Shown piece by piece: positions 4,945 through 5,111 of a DNA stretch of 5,111 nt. The stretch covers positions 1 to 5,111 of the forward strand of contig JACSRL010000380.1 in assembly GCA_014879765.1 (NCBI GenBank). Reading direction: 5' to 3'. The stretch comes from Anaerolinea sp. Lineage in GTDB: Bacteria > Chloroflexota > Anaerolineae > JAAEKA01. The number at the start of each line of letters is the position of its first letter. Position 1 is the stretch's first letter. The notes beneath the pieces were generated by a model. It searched no databases. It was not told the origin of the DNA and was given only the letters and a program-made list of their open reading frames with translations. Made by a program: the position numbers and the translations under genes.

Positions 4945-5111
4945 CCATTAACCATTGCCCATTGACCATTGCCCATTGCCCATTGACCATTGACCATTGA
5001 CCATTAACCATTAACCATTGACCATTGACCATTGACCATTGACCATTGCCCATTGCCCATTGCCCATTGCCCATTGCCCATTGCCCATTGCCCATTGCCC
5101 ATTGCCCATTG
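4945..5111. repeat. Heptanucleotide tandem repeat array CCATT(G/A)(C/A)
   Basis: Twenty-three complete 7-bp units plus six bases of a 24th run without interruption to the window end. In order, the last two bases of each unit are AA, GC, GA, GC, GC, GA x3, AA x2, GA x4, then GC x9. Thus three unit types occur (CCATTGC, CCATTGA, CCATTAA), and the rightmost nine full units are identical. The complement reads as (GCAATGG)n. Heptanucleotide tandem repeats are a known class in filamentous cyanobacteria (STRR sequences); similar arrays elsewhere probably arise by strand slippage. No function is evident. It separates cydD from whatever follows. Confidence 0.97.

Noticed and set aside
4880..5095. A small repetitive protein (MGNGQWA-type repeats) on the - strand
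   Set aside because: A 7-nt repeat read in triplets automatically gives a 7-residue repeat; there is no ribosome site and the array is explained as tandem DNA.
4945..5111. CRISPR array
   Set aside because: The repeats are 7 bp and directly contiguous, with no spacers of unique sequence.

Overview
The window is GC-rich bacterial DNA carrying a cytochrome bd respiratory module in the order cydA, cydB, cydD on the + strand. A divergent, truncated gene lies at the left edge and a heptanucleotide tandem-repeat array at the right edge. The CydA type (short Q-loop, about 465 aa), dense short repeats, a small mobile-element-like inverted repeat and long 7-nt arrays would fit a Chloroflexota-like lineage (Anaerolineae/Caldilineae type). 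This assignment is an impression from gene style and repeats; no marker gene is present to prove it.

Left edge (1-137, - strand): the first 45 codons of a probable small cupin-fold protein. The gene-free stretch 138-549 is unusually structured. It holds (i) a 113-bp inverted-repeat element (177-289) with 12-bp terminal inverted repeats and an 8-bp near-perfect flanking duplication, which looks like a miniature transposable element; (ii) an inverted pair CACATGGG/CCCATGTG (337-376) just upstream of (iii) a good sigma-70-type promoter TTGACG-N16-TACAAT (377-404); and (iv) a predicted leader of about 140 nt containing a perfect 22-bp hairpin (437-499) bracketed by 11-bp direct repeats. A Shine-Dalgarno then precedes cydA.

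Core (550-4876): CydA carries the three axial heme ligands (H18, H187, M328), the catalytic glutamates and the GRQPW motif. CydB follows after 69 nt. CydD, a fused membrane-domain/ATPase half-transporter, begins within about 30 nt of the cydB stop. CydA and CydB form the membrane quinol:O2 oxidoreductase. CydD, normally paired with CydC, is a thiol (glutathione/cysteine) or heme-linked ABC exporter needed to assemble the oxidase. No cydC is visible; it could lie beyond the repeat array.

Right edge (4877-5111): a 15-bp direct repeat with 21-bp period, then degenerate 7-mers that pass in phase into 23 full CCATTRM heptamers running off the window. The last nine complete units are identical. The genes themselves are a known system. 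The less ordinary material is in the cydA leader, the small mobile element and the repeat array.
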